From NCBI GenBank assembly GCA_020631035.1, contig JAHDIA010000166.1, positions 1 to 5,844 of the forward strand: a DNA stretch of 5,844 nt. Reading direction: 5' to 3'. The stretch's first letter is position 1, and each line of letters opens with the position of its first letter. The stretch comes from Chitinophagales bacterium. Lineage in GTDB: Bacteria > Bacteroidota > Bacteroidia > Chitinophagales > UBA2359. The notes under the pieces are model-generated. The model was not told where the DNA came from. It was given only the letters and a program-made list of their open reading frames with translations, and ran no database searches. Made by a program: the position numbers and the translations under genes. Positions 1-5,844 of this stretch are shown piece by piece.

Positions 1-47
1 CAGTTCGCAGTAGGGTCATAGTTACAAGCACTTGCATCGGTACAACC
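1..47 (-). repeat. Start of a CNYD-type Cys/Asp repeat at the left edge
   Basis: Residues 960 onward read GCTDASACNYDPTAN and then a split Cys codon at the edge. This is the same motif that occurs six times in the neighbouring gene. It shares 20 identical bases, GTCATAGTTACAAGCACTTG, at 15-34 and 5017-5036. The motif presumably continues as DDGSC outside the window, perhaps opening an array like the one upstream. Confidence 0.85.
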
Positions 48-2924
48 ATCAATTGTATTTGGTACATTAAGTACTGCATCCACTCCCAGAGCTGAAGTAC
101 AAGATCCAACAGTTATTTGTAAGTCATTGTATGTGGCAGCCGAAAGTCCTGTGATGCTTCCACTCCCTCCTATTATGTCAACATTTGTAAAGCTACCACC
201 AGCATAATTAATGGTATAGGTTCCATCAGGCACGCCACTTGTTGTGATGTTTATGATTCCATCCATTTCATTACAAGGTGTTGGTTGCACAATCATTACA
301 CTCAAACTTGGTGCGCTACAAGGCAAACCATAATAGTGGGTACAAGCTTCTTCAAATAAGCAAGTTGCAGGAACAATGGTTTCGATTCTTAAAACATAGG
401 TCGTATTGGGTGTCAAGCCTGTCCATTCAGGATTGAATCCACTCCCTACTCCATTCGCATTGACAACGGTAGGTGAAATGGGATTGGTAGGACAAGTACC
501 TGATGCATACAATACGGCTGTTCTTGTTGCCACTCCACAGCCACCAGGGCTGACCAAATTGGTTTGAACTACCCCTACACTTCCACTGGCATCTGTTGTT
601 ACAGTATAGTAAGAATAAAGTGTTGTTGGACCAAAAACAAAAGGACTCTCACAAGAGGCAGGCGGATAATTTCTATCATCAAAAGTAGCTACTCCTACTA
701 TAGAACAATTGGATGTTGCACAACTTCCACAATCTCCTACAGTTGTATTACAAGTAAGTGAGAGTTCTAAATTGCCCAATGCCCCTCCTTGACCATCTAC
801 ATAAATGTAATAAGTTGTTCCATTATTTGATGAAAAACTGACTTCATTGCTACCATTGTTGTTGGCAGATGTCACACAAGTCAATGCTCCACAACTGCCT
901 GTAAAGAGGTGTAGTCTTGCTGCAAAATCTGTCCCTACATTATTGACACTCAAAACTACGTCGTCCCCTGTTCCTGTAAAAGCGTACCATACTCCCGCAT
1001 TGCTTGTTCCTACCCCTGTACAACTGTTTGGTGCATCTGTATTGGTGGCACATTGTATATCATTGTTAATTGTTGTATTACAGCTAAGATTGGTTGCATC
1101 GGCACACAAATCATTGCCACAAGCAACTACATTGTCTAAGGCATAATAATCCAAACAACCCTGATTGTAATAGCAAGGATCAAAGCCATCATTTGTTGGT
1201 ACAGTGACTGTTAAACAAAATATATAATCGGCTCCTGGGGTCAATCCCGAATATTCGGGATTCATCCCACTCCCTACTCCATTGGCATTGGTTACATCAG
1301 GGTTGATACTTGTTCCCCCACAATCTCCTGGAGCATACAAGTCATAGGTACGAGTAGTCAAAAAGGGACAGTCTATTCCCGAAGCAAAGCCACTACCATC
1401 TACTTGATAAACAAAGCCCAATGTCCCATTGCTTGGTACGGTAATGGTGTGACAACTGCTATGGGGAGCCCCAACCCAAGCTGTCGAACTTGGAGCAACT
1501 TCACAATTTTGATAAGTAGTTGCCGCCCCAAAAGTTCCTCTATCAAAAATTGGACAAGTAGGATCATTACAGTCGCAAGCACTGGCGACACTACTACAAT
1601 TCACTGTTAGCTGCAAATTGCCCAATGCTCCACCCTGTCCATCTACATAAATATAATAATTAGTGCCATTGGTCGAAACAAAACTAACTTCATTGCTACC
1701 ATTGTTGCTAGCAGATGCCAAGCAAGTTAAAGCCCCACAACTGCCTGTAAAAACGTGCAATCTTGCAGCAAAATCTGTTCCCACATTGTTGGCACTCAAA
1801 TCAACATCATCCCCCGTTCCTGTAAAAGCGTACCAAACCCCTGCATTACTTGTACCAACTCCACCACAGTTACTTGGTGCATCGGCATTGGTCGCACACT
1901 GTATATCACTATTCACATTGGACGAACAGGCAATATTAATCGCATTCCCACATAAATCATTACTACAAGCAGCTACTCCTGGCACTTCATAATAATCCAA
2001 ACACCCCTGATTGTAATAACAAGGATCAAAGCCATCATTAAGGGGTACAGTAACAGTCAAACAAAATATATAATCGGCTCCTGGAGTTAAACCTGAATAC
2101 TCAGGATTCATTCCACTATTGAGACCATTGGCATTGGTAATATAGGGCGTTAAAGGTGTACCTCCACAGTCGCCAAGTGCATACAACTCATAGGTACGAG
2201 TGGTCAAATTGGGACAATCCAAACCTGGTGTAATTCCACCACCATCTACTTGATAGGTAAACCCTACTGCTCCACTCGCTGGAATGCTAATGGTATGACA
2301 ACTGGTATGCGGACTCCCTACCCAAGCACTTGCAAAAGGTGGCTGTTCACAATTTTGATATACTGGAAAATCAGTATACTCACCTCTATCGTAAACAGGG
2401 CAAGTAGGATCACTGCAATCACAATCCGCCCCTCCTCCAGTACCACTACTGTATATACAAATATCAAAGTTTCCTCCCCCTGCATCATACTCATATACTT
2501 GTATGTAGTAATAATCGTAGGTGTTTGACCAAGTAAAATTCACTGTTTCTGTTCCACCACCCGCTGTAGCATCAGCAGAAATAACTTGAGTAGGTGTTCC
2601 ACAGGGAGTGCCACTTACGCCCACAACAGAAACCACCATATCTGATCCAAAGTCACTTCCTGTAACTTCAACGGTATAAATGGTTCCAGCAACACCTCCT
2701 GATATTTCGTACCAACCTTCGTCATCCTCATTGCCAAATTGTGAACTGTCAAATTCTGGATCATTGGTAAAACCTATAGTTGAACCAGCTTGTGTTGTAC
2801 AACTATTGCCAGGTGTAATGTTTGCAGTTGTCATACAAAAATCATCTCCCTGTCCTAGTATAGTATTGCTTGTGATACACAAAGCAAATAAAATCTCAAA
2901 TAGGATGTAAGTATTTATCCTCAT
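1..2924 (-). CDS. Large secreted modular protein with PPC-like, duplicated Cys-rich and SprB-like modules (C-terminus beyond left edge)
   Basis: The frame is open for 974 codons from ATG at 2924 to the left edge, ending in a split Cys codon, so the C-terminus is missing. An in-frame TAA lies nine codons upstream and no other ATG intervenes, which fixes the start. Visible order: signal peptide (residues 1-25); PPC-like beta-sandwich (about 28-158, with an EGWYEI core); two 282-residue units (168-449, 450-731); a partial third unit (732-869); SprB-like repeat (872-954); start of a CNYD-type Cys repeat (from 960). Each full unit joins an unrecognised Cys-rich module to a PPC-like module with GVWYAFTGTGDD and YYIYVDGQGG motifs. 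Many cysteines and Asn/Thr/Gly-rich beta sequence indicate an exported, disulfide-stabilised protein. No catalytic motif is seen. By inference it is an adhesin or surface-layer component exported by T9SS, with a sorting tail expected outside the window. It lies downstream of another secreted modular protein gene, separated by a terminator. Confidence 0.95.
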   Translation of the reverse strand, partial: MRINTYILFEILFALCITSNTILGQGDDFCMTTANITPGNSCTTQAGSTIGFTNDPEFDSSQFGNEDDEGWYEISGGVAGTIYTVEVTGSDFGSDMVVSVVGVSGTPCGTPTQVISADATAGGGTETVNFTWSNTYDYYYIQVYEYDAGGGNFDICIYSSGTGGGADCDCSDPTCPVYDRGEYTDFPVYQNCEQPPFASAWVGSPHTSCHTISIPASGAVGFTYQVDGGGITPGLDCPNLTTRTYELYALGDCGGTPLTPYITNANGLNSGMNPEYSGLTPGADYIFCLTVTVPLNDGFDPCYYNQGCLDYYEVPGVAACSNDLCGNAINIACSSNVNSDIQCATNADAPSNCGGVGTSNAGVWYAFTGTGDDVDLSANNVGTDFAARLHVFTGSCGALTCLASASNNGSNEVSFVSTNGTNYYIYVDGQGGALGNLQLTVNCSSVASACDCNDPTCPIFDRGTFGAATTYQNCEVAPSSTAWVGAPHSSCHTITVPSNGTLGFVYQVDGSGFASGIDCPFLTTRTYDLYAPGDCGGTSINPDVTNANGVGSGMNPEYSGLTPGADYIFCLTVTVPTNDGFDPCYYNQGCLDYYALDNVVACGNDLCADATNLSCNTTINNDIQCATNTDAPNSCTGVGTSNAGVWYAFTGTGDDVVLSVNNVGTDFAARLHLFTGSCGALTCVTSANNNGSNEVSFSSNNGTTYYIYVDGQGGALGNLELSLTCNTTVGDCGSCATSNCSIVGVATFDDRNYPPASCESPFVFGPTTLYSYYTVTTDASGSVGVVQTNLVSPGGCGVATRTAVLYASGTCPTNPISPTVVNANGVGSGFNPEWTGLTPNTTYVLRIETIVPATCLFEEACTHYYGLPCSAPSLSVMIVQPTPCNEMDGIINITTSGVPDGTYTINYAGGSFTNVDIIGGSGSITGLSAATYNDLQITVGSCTSALGVDAVLNVPNTIDGCTDASACNYDPTAN
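63..311 (-). other. SprB-like beta-sandwich repeat within the downstream protein
   Basis: Residues 872-954. The pattern is TPCNEMDGIINIT, then DGTYTINY, then GSITGLSAATYNDLQITV followed by SCTS. This matches the general layout of SprB-like or related Ig-type repeats of Bacteroidota gliding and adhesion proteins: a C-x-x-x-D-G-x-I-x-I opening and a G-L-x-x-x-x-Y closing strand pair. Only one copy is visible. The assignment is by pattern memory, so the exact family is uncertain. Confidence 0.55.
318..731 (-). repeat. Partial third unit: divergent copy of the Cys-rich module only
   Basis: Residues 732-869. It starts at Cys732, again 282 residues after the previous unit start, with CGSCATSNC in place of CDCNDPTC. 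It keeps the module's landmarks: a CESPF motif, CGVATRTAVLYASGTC (compare CPFLTTRTYDLYAPGDC in unit 2), NANGVGSGFNPEWTGLTP, and a final Cys-x5-Cys followed by HYYGLPC. Small insertions and deletions separate it from units 1 and 2. The PPC-like half is absent and is replaced by a SprB-like repeat. Confidence 0.8.
732..1577 (-). repeat. Tandem unit 2 (282 residues): second copy of the Cys-rich plus PPC-like pair
   Basis: Residues 450-731. Every anchor checked is shifted by exactly 282 residues from unit 1: Cys168/450, Cys237/519, Gly278/560, Cys302/584, Cys320/602, Gly362/644, Cys396/678 and Cys443/725. The PPC-like halves are about 78% identical by hand count (28 differences in 125 residues). 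Substitutions are mostly conservative and cysteines are preserved. This is an internal duplication old enough to have diverged but with no net insertion or deletion between the checked anchors. Confidence 0.9.
1578..2423 (-). repeat. Tandem unit 1 (282 residues): Cys-rich module plus PPC-like module
   Basis: Residues 168-449. The first part (168 to about 314) is a Cys-rich module with CPVYDRG (175-181), YQNCE (189-193), an Fn3-like ending GLTPGADYIFCL (278-289) and DPCYYNQGC (300-308); I do not recognise its family. The second part (320-443) resembles the PPC-like beta-sandwich common in secreted Bacteroidota proteins: ACSNDLC, GVWYAFTGTGDD (362-373), FTGSCGALTC, YYIYVDGQGG (423-432) and a terminal Cys443. 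It aligns without gaps to the next unit at an offset of exactly 846 bases. Confidence 0.9.
2850..2924 (-). other. Sec signal peptide of the downstream protein
   Basis: Residues 1-25 begin MRINTYILFEILFALC and end TILGQ. There is one early Arg, a hydrophobic core rich in Ile, Leu and Phe, and a small/polar end. Cleavage after Gly24 or Gln25 is likely; ending in Gln is common in Bacteroidota exported proteins. The Cys16 in the core is not followed by a convincing lipobox, so a soluble or T9SS-exported protein is favoured over a lipoprotein. The mature protein would begin near GDDFC. Confidence 0.8.
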
Positions 2925-3176
2925 TTGTATCGTTTTTGTGAAGAAAATTTACCTTTTAGCGTTTGTTCGATTTTAAGGTAGGAATAATTCTAGTTGAACA
3001 GAATTTAATTGTCACAGTAAAACACAGGACTTCAAGCAAATAAAACAAAACATAAAGCACTATAAATAAAAAACTTATCATTTAAAAACATTTACTTTTT
3101 TAAACAACAAAAATAAGCTTTTGAAGTGTTTTAGAATTGGACGGAATGTCGAGCTTCTTACGAACGATGGGGGTAA

Positions 3177-3244
3177 GACAGACAAAACATAAAGAAGCCT
3201 AGCGTGTGCTTGGTGGAAAAAGTGCGCTGGACAGACAAAACATA
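3177..3244. repeat. Pair of 15-base direct repeats, GACAGACAAAACATA
   Basis: Identical copies lie at 3177-3191 and 3230-3244, 53 bases apart. A shorter related copy, ACAAAACATAAAG, lies at 3045-3057 and matches 3182-3194 exactly. On the minus strand each reads TATGTTTTGT, close to but not matching a Bacteroidota -7 element. The role is unknown: regulator sites, remnants of an intergenic repeat, or chance in AT-rich DNA. Confidence 0.6.
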
Positions 3245-3354
3245 TAGAGTTAACCAGAATGAACCTTCTTGTAGCCAAATCTGGTGGACATAATTCGACA
3301 AGCTCATTACAGAAAAATTGTGAGCTGTGAATTGGAGAGGATTTCTAAAGCACC

Positions 3355-3400
3355 AAAGAAAAAAGTGTTCTGCCCATTGAAAAATGAACAGAACACTTTT
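3355..3400 (-). terminator. Intrinsic terminator of the upstream gene
   Basis: Perfect 12-base arms AAAAGTGTTCTG (3361-3372) and CAGAACACTTTT (3389-3400) flank a 16-base loop. The loop can pair four more bases (CATT 3375-3378 with AATG 3383-3386). Read on the minus strand, the hairpin starts 29 bases past the TAG stop and runs into TTTTTTCTTT, the expected U-rich tail. The arms begin and end in A and T runs, so it could also stop plus-strand transcription. It separates the two genes' transcripts. Confidence 0.88.
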
Positions 3401-3429
3401 ATTATCATATTGAATCTAAGATTCTTTTA

Positions 3430-5844
3430 CTATCTCGCTATGGTCAAACGGTCAATGCCGAGTAATTTGCCATCGCCTACCACTTGGTACATATACACAC
3501 CATTGGGTAATTCGCTCAAATTATAGGACAAGCTATGAACTTGTGTTGTTGCCAAGTCTTGTTTGTCTAGCGACATCACTAGCTTACCTGCTAGGTTGTA
3601 CAAGGCAATATTTAAGTCTTTGACTGGCTCTACCAATTGTAAATTAAAGACCACTTCGTCCTTGACTGGATTGGGGACTGCTTGAACAGGTGTCTCTGTC
3701 GCTATCTCTCCAATACCCGTTATATCTGACTTAAACTCAGCTATACTCAAAGCATCTTTTTCGTAGTAGGATGGTCCCTCTACAAAAGTCAAATCCAAAA
3801 GACGTTCGCTTTGTGACAACTTATCCCAATGCTTTACTACAAATAATTCGTTTTGCAAAGCTCCATCTAGCCCTTCTTCCGTTTCATCATCGCCATACAA
3901 CATCATTGCTAGGTGCTCTTCTCCTTGATAAACCATTGAACCGACCAAGATGCCTGACTCACTAAATACCCCTATCTCATCTCCGTAATTTATGTCTTCC
4001 AAAAGGGCGTCTTTGACAACCAATATTGCATTGTTCGGGTGTGGCATTCCCGTCCAGACATAATGAGTAGGAACAAGTGGATTCTCTTCTTCTGGCTCTG
4101 GCCTAAATGCGTGATTTGGATCATATTGTAAGGTATTGGCATTCGCCATTTTTACCTGATAACCTCTAGTGAGCTTCATCACCAATCCATTGTTGATGCC
4201 AATGCTTGGTAGGTAGAAATTAACCAAATCTTTTACCTGAATCACATCATTTGAAATGTTATTGAACACATTTTCTGGCATCGCATTGCCTTGCAACCAA
4301 TAAGCAATGATGTTCCAACCTGCGTTAAGTGGTATCACATCTACCATTGGATCAGCTTGATCTATTCCATCAATGACCAAGTTTGTTGCATTGGTTGTTT
4401 TGACTTGGTAGCCTTGGGTTATATCCCAACCTCTGTGGAAGCCTAGTTCAAAGGTGTTTACATTCAAACTTGGGATGTAAAAGTGGGTCAAGTTTTTGAC
4501 CTGAATTACATCATCTTCTATGTCTCTAAAGATCACTGCCATACTATCGTTTTGAGGGATACAGTAAGAGGAGATCATATCCCAACCACTGCTCAAAGGA
4601 ATAACCAACTCACATCCCGCAATTATCGTTCCCTGAACAGGTACCACCCCACCAATTCCCAAGAAAGTGGTACTGCCATCAAATACTACTGTCACAAATA
4701 TTTCACTAGTGGTGCCATTGTTAAAGGTATAAATAGTTCCTTGAGGCAAGTCGATGGTTACTTGATAATCTCCTGCTGGTAAATTACCCTGAGCAAAAAC
4801 ACCATTGTTGCCTGTTACCAATTGATAATAAAGATCATCTGATGTTCCCAATACGCCATCTGGTCCTGCACCTGTAATGTTGACTATTACGCCTGGTACA
4901 CCAACTTCACCTGGATCAAGTACACCATTGTCATTTTCATCTACAAATATGGTTGAACTGATGGCACCTACTTGACAATCGAAGTCACAAGAACCATCAT
5001 CGCAGTTGGCAGTATCGTCATAGTTACAAGCACTTGGATCAGTACAGCCATTGACAGTCGCAGTAGCCAATTCACATTGACAAGTACTGGTATTCCAAGT
5101 ATAAATACCGCCATTGGTACAGGGGTTTCCATCACAAGAAGTTTCAAATATACAAGAACCATCACTACAGTTGGCAACTGGATCGTAATTGCAGGCAGTC
5201 ATATTGGTACAGCCATTGACAGTAGGAGTCGTCAATTCACATTGACAAGACACCATATTCCAAGTATAAATACCACCATTGGTACAGACATCTGTATCAC
5301 AAGTAGTCTCTAAGATACAAGAACCATCATCACAATTGGCTGTAGGATCATAATTACAAGCATTCACATCGGTACAGCCATTAACGGTAGGATTTGTCAA
5401 CTCACATTGACAAGTAGTGGTATTCCATACATAAATACCACCATTGGTACAAGGATCAGCATCACAAACAGGTTTATAAATACAAGAACCATCATCACAG
5501 TTGGCAGCTGGATCATAATTACAAGCGTTCATATCCACACATCCATCTACTGAAGTCGATACCAATTCACATTGACAAGTAGTGGCATCCCATTGTGTAA
5601 TATCTCCCAATGTACAATCGGTATTACAAGTACTATCATAAGGCAAACAGGAACCATCGTCTCCATCTGCACTAGGATCATAGTTGCTTGAACAAGGATC
5701 AGTACAGCCAGGAGTACAAGGGGCAAAAGTACAAGAACCATCATCGCAACTTGCTGTAGCGTCATAGTTACAGGCAGTTGGATCAATACATCCCTCTGTT
5801 GCCGCCCCTCCACAAGTTCCTTCACAATCTATGGTATACAAACA
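3430..5844 (-). CDS. Secreted modular protein with T9SS type A sorting tail (N-terminus beyond right edge)
   Basis: The frame is open from the right edge to TAG at 3432-3430, giving 804 residues numbered here from Cys at 5844-5842. A TTG at 5841 could be read as a start, but the frame continues through it and no signal peptide follows, so this is a 5'-truncated gene. Order: Cys-rich array of six CNYD/DDGSC motifs (18-286), SdrD B-like domain (292-389), duplicated GW...QVK domain (410-493, 501-575), acidic Pro linker PEPEEENP, GDEIGVF domain (593-704), and a sorting domain (about 720-804) with AVPNPVKDEV, LYNLAGKLV and LPNGVYMYQV motifs. The tail is known to direct proteins through the T9SS to the cell surface or medium, and is usually removed on export. 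No enzyme motif is visible in this part; any catalytic or binding domain would lie in the missing N-terminus. A terminator follows the stop. Confidence 0.95.
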   Translation of the reverse strand, partial: CLYTIDCEGTCGGAATEGCIDPTACNYDATASCDDGSCTFAPCTPGCTDPCSSNYDPSADGDDGSCLPYDSTCNTDCTLGDITQWDATTCQCELVSTSVDGCVDMNACNYDPAANCDDGSCIYKPVCDADPCTNGGIYVWNTTTCQCELTNPTVNGCTDVNACNYDPTANCDDGSCILETTCDTDVCTNGGIYTWNMVSCQCELTTPTVNGCTNMTACNYDPVANCSDGSCIFETSCDGNPCTNGGIYTWNTSTCQCELATATVNGCTDPSACNYDDTANCDDGSCDFDCQVGAISSTIFVDENDNGVLDPGEVGVPGVIVNITGAGPDGVLGTSDDLYYQLVTGNNGVFAQGNLPAGDYQVTIDLPQGTIYTFNNGTTSEIFVTVVFDGSTTFLGIGGVVPVQGTIIAGCELVIPLSSGWDMISSYCIPQNDSMAVIFRDIEDDVIQVKNLTHFYIPSLNVNTFELGFHRGWDITQGYQVKTTNATNLVIDGIDQADPMVDVIPLNAGWNIIAYWLQGNAMPENVFNNISNDVIQVKDLVNFYLPSIGINNGLVMKLTRGYQVKMANANTLQYDPNHAFRPEPEEENPLVPTHYVWTGMPHPNNAILVVKDALLEDINYGDEIGVFSESGILVGSMVYQGEEHLAMMLYGDDETEEGLDGALQNELFVVKHWDKLSQSERLLDLTFVEGPSYYEKDALSIAEFKSDITGIGEIATETPVQAVPNPVKDEVVFNLQLVEPVKDLNIALYNLAGKLVMSLDKQDLATTQVHSLSYNLSELPNGVYMYQVVGDGKLLGIDRLTIAR
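3433..3687 (-). other. T9SS type A C-terminal sorting domain
   Basis: Residues about 720-804. The hallmarks are present in order: AVPNPVKDEVVFNL, LNIALYNLAGKLVMSLD, LSYNLSELPNGVYMYQV, and a basic end LLGIDRLTIAR. It sits at the extreme C-terminus, as the type A tail requires. It predicts outer-membrane translocation by the Por/Gld T9SS machinery. Confidence 0.93.
3733..4068 (-). other. GDEIGVF-type beta domain before the sorting tail
   Basis: Residues 593-704. It contains HYVWTGMP, YGDEIGVFSESGILVGSMV, MMLYGDDETEEGLDGAL, NELFVVKHWDKLS and SYYEKDALSIAEF. The pattern GDEIGVF-x-x-x-G-x-L-V-G, then GDD, then G-x-x-x-x-E-x-F-x-x-x-x-W, is familiar to me as a recurring module ahead of T9SS tails in Bacteroidota proteins. 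Its molecular role is unknown. Confidence 0.65.
4120..4344 (-). repeat. GW...DVIQVK...GYQVK domain, copy 2
   Basis: Residues 501-575. It repeats the landmarks of copy 1: IPLNAGWNIIAYW, VFNNISNDVIQVKDL, NFYLPSIGIN, LTRGYQVK and ANTLQYD. It is slightly shorter than copy 1, mainly before the GYQVK strand, where copy 1 has an extra GWDITQ stretch. Cys in copy 1 is lost here. Confidence 0.75.
4366..4617 (-). repeat. GW...DVIQVK...GYQVK domain, copy 1
   Basis: Residues 410-493. Landmarks are IPLSSGWDMISSY, VIFRDIEDDVIQVKN, HFYIPSLNVN and GWDITQGYQVK, ending ATNLVIDG. The pattern (L-x-x-GW-x-x-I, a V-I-Q-V-K strand, F-Y-x-P-S, GYQVK) recurs in Bacteroidota secreted proteins just before the sorting tail, but I cannot name a family. 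Copy 2 follows within about ten residues. Confidence 0.75.
4678..4971 (-). other. SdrD B-like domain
   Basis: Residues 292-389. The sequence opens with STIFVDENDNGVLDPGEVGV, the D-x-N-x-N-G-x-x-D-x-G-E calcium-loop pattern of SdrD B-type domains, and continues PGVIVNITGAG, TGNNGVF, LPAGDYQVTI and a closing beta strand. These domains act as calcium-stiffened spacers in bacterial surface adhesins. Its place after the Cys-rich array fits a stalk role. Confidence 0.85.
4987..5793 (-). repeat. Cys/Asp-rich repeat array: CNYD/DDGSC motifs alternating with EGF-like half modules
   Basis: Six copies of a 21-residue motif of the form GC-x-D-x-x-ACNYD-x-x-A-x-CDDGSC lie at 5731-5793, 5647-5709, 5482-5544, 5317-5379, 5152-5214 and 4987-5049. 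The last five start exactly 165 bases (55 residues) apart. The first two are only 84 bases apart, and the second is degenerate (CSSNYD, DGDDGSC). The spacers in the last three intervals read C-D-x-x-x-CTNGGIY-x-WN-x-x-x-CQCEL, recalling an EGF-like C-x-NGG...C-x-C core without the third Cys. The Asp-rich DPxAxxDDGS loops look suited to calcium binding, and paired cysteines to disulfides. Likely a rigid extracellular stalk; this role is inferred. Confidence 0.9.

Larger units (their letters stand above)
2925..3429. other. Intergenic region of 505 bases between the two secreted-protein genes
   Basis: It holds the upstream gene's terminator (3355-3400), a small palindrome GAATCT-A-AGATTC (3412-3424) right after the stop codon, and direct repeats around 3177-3244. 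A possible short hairpin has arms AGCTCA (3301-3306) and TGAGCT (3321-3326). The 120 bases before the downstream gene are strongly AT-rich and probably carry its promoter. The minus strand has TATTTTTG at 3115-3108, an exact fit to the Bacteroidota -7 pattern TAnnTTTG, but I see no TTG at the proper -33 distance, so no promoter is called. Bases 3120-3300 are less AT-rich than the flanks. I see no convincing gene here. Confidence 0.75.

Noticed and set aside
847..1992. Two similar plus-strand ORFs (847-1146 and 1663-1992) that look like a gene family
   Set aside because: They are antisense to the duplicated PPC-like modules and resemble each other only because the real gene is duplicated at an 846-base offset.
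3108..3115. Minus-strand TATTTTTG as a Bacteroidota -7 promoter element
   Set aside because: It fits TAnnTTTG but lacks a TTG at the -33 distance, and such matches are frequent in AT-rich DNA.
3078..3278. Minus-strand ORF of 66 codons in the intergenic region
   Set aside because: It spans the direct repeats and AT-rich leader, has no recognisable domain or start signal, and ends in a low-complexity Phe/Leu/Lys stretch. Chance is more likely.
3316..3333. AATTGTGAGCTGTGAATT, resembling a lac-operator half site
   Set aside because: It is not a true palindrome beyond AATT and AGCT, and LacI-type control has no contextual support here.
3284..3526. Plus-strand ORF of 80 codons
   Set aside because: It runs through the terminator hairpin and antisense to the sorting domain, and its protein shows no domain.
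4972..5313. Plus-strand ORF rich in Ile and Thr, and overlapping minus-strand ORFs in other frames
   Set aside because: These are shadows of the 165-base coding repeats; the real frame holds the conserved Cys motifs.
4987..5793. Regularly spaced repeats that could suggest a CRISPR array
   Set aside because: The repeat period is 165 bases, spacers are also similar to each other, and everything is in one coding frame.
5839..5841. TTG as the start codon of the upstream gene
   Set aside because: The frame is open to the window edge and the residues after TTG lie inside a Cys-rich domain with no signal peptide.

Overview
The window suggests a member of the Bacteroidota. It carries two large secreted, multidomain proteins on the minus strand. 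One ends in a type IX secretion system (T9SS) C-terminal sorting domain. Both carry modules typical of Bacteroidota surface and secreted proteins: Cys/Asp-rich CNYD...DDGSC repeats, an SdrD B-like domain, PPC-like beta-sandwiches and a SprB-like repeat. The gene starts lack Shine-Dalgarno sequences and the DNA is AT-leaning, which also fits. A marine, Saprospiria-like lineage is possible, but that is only a guess from style.

Layout, read along the minus strand (right to left). (1) 5844-3430: the C-terminal 804 residues of a secreted protein whose N-terminus lies beyond the right edge. In order it has a Cys-rich array of six CNYD/DDGSC motifs alternating with EGF-like half modules, an SdrD B-like domain, two copies of a 'GW...DVIQVK...GYQVK' domain, a 'GDEIGVF' domain and a T9SS type A sorting tail. 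(2) 3429-2925: a 505-base intergenic region with a strong intrinsic terminator just after the first gene, and short direct repeats of unknown role. (3) 2924-1: the N-terminal 974 residues of a second secreted protein, with a signal peptide, a PPC-like domain, two perfectly registered 282-residue units, a third partial unit, a SprB-like repeat, and the start of a CNYD repeat at the left edge. This reading frame has no stop inside the window; its C-terminus lies outside.

The two genes are same-strand neighbours that share at least the CNYD repeat type. They may be paralogous modular surface proteins such as adhesins or matrix components. The terminator between them argues for separate transcription. 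No RNA genes, mobile elements or CRISPR arrays were seen. No enzyme domain is visible, so the function of both proteins is inferred only from their architecture.
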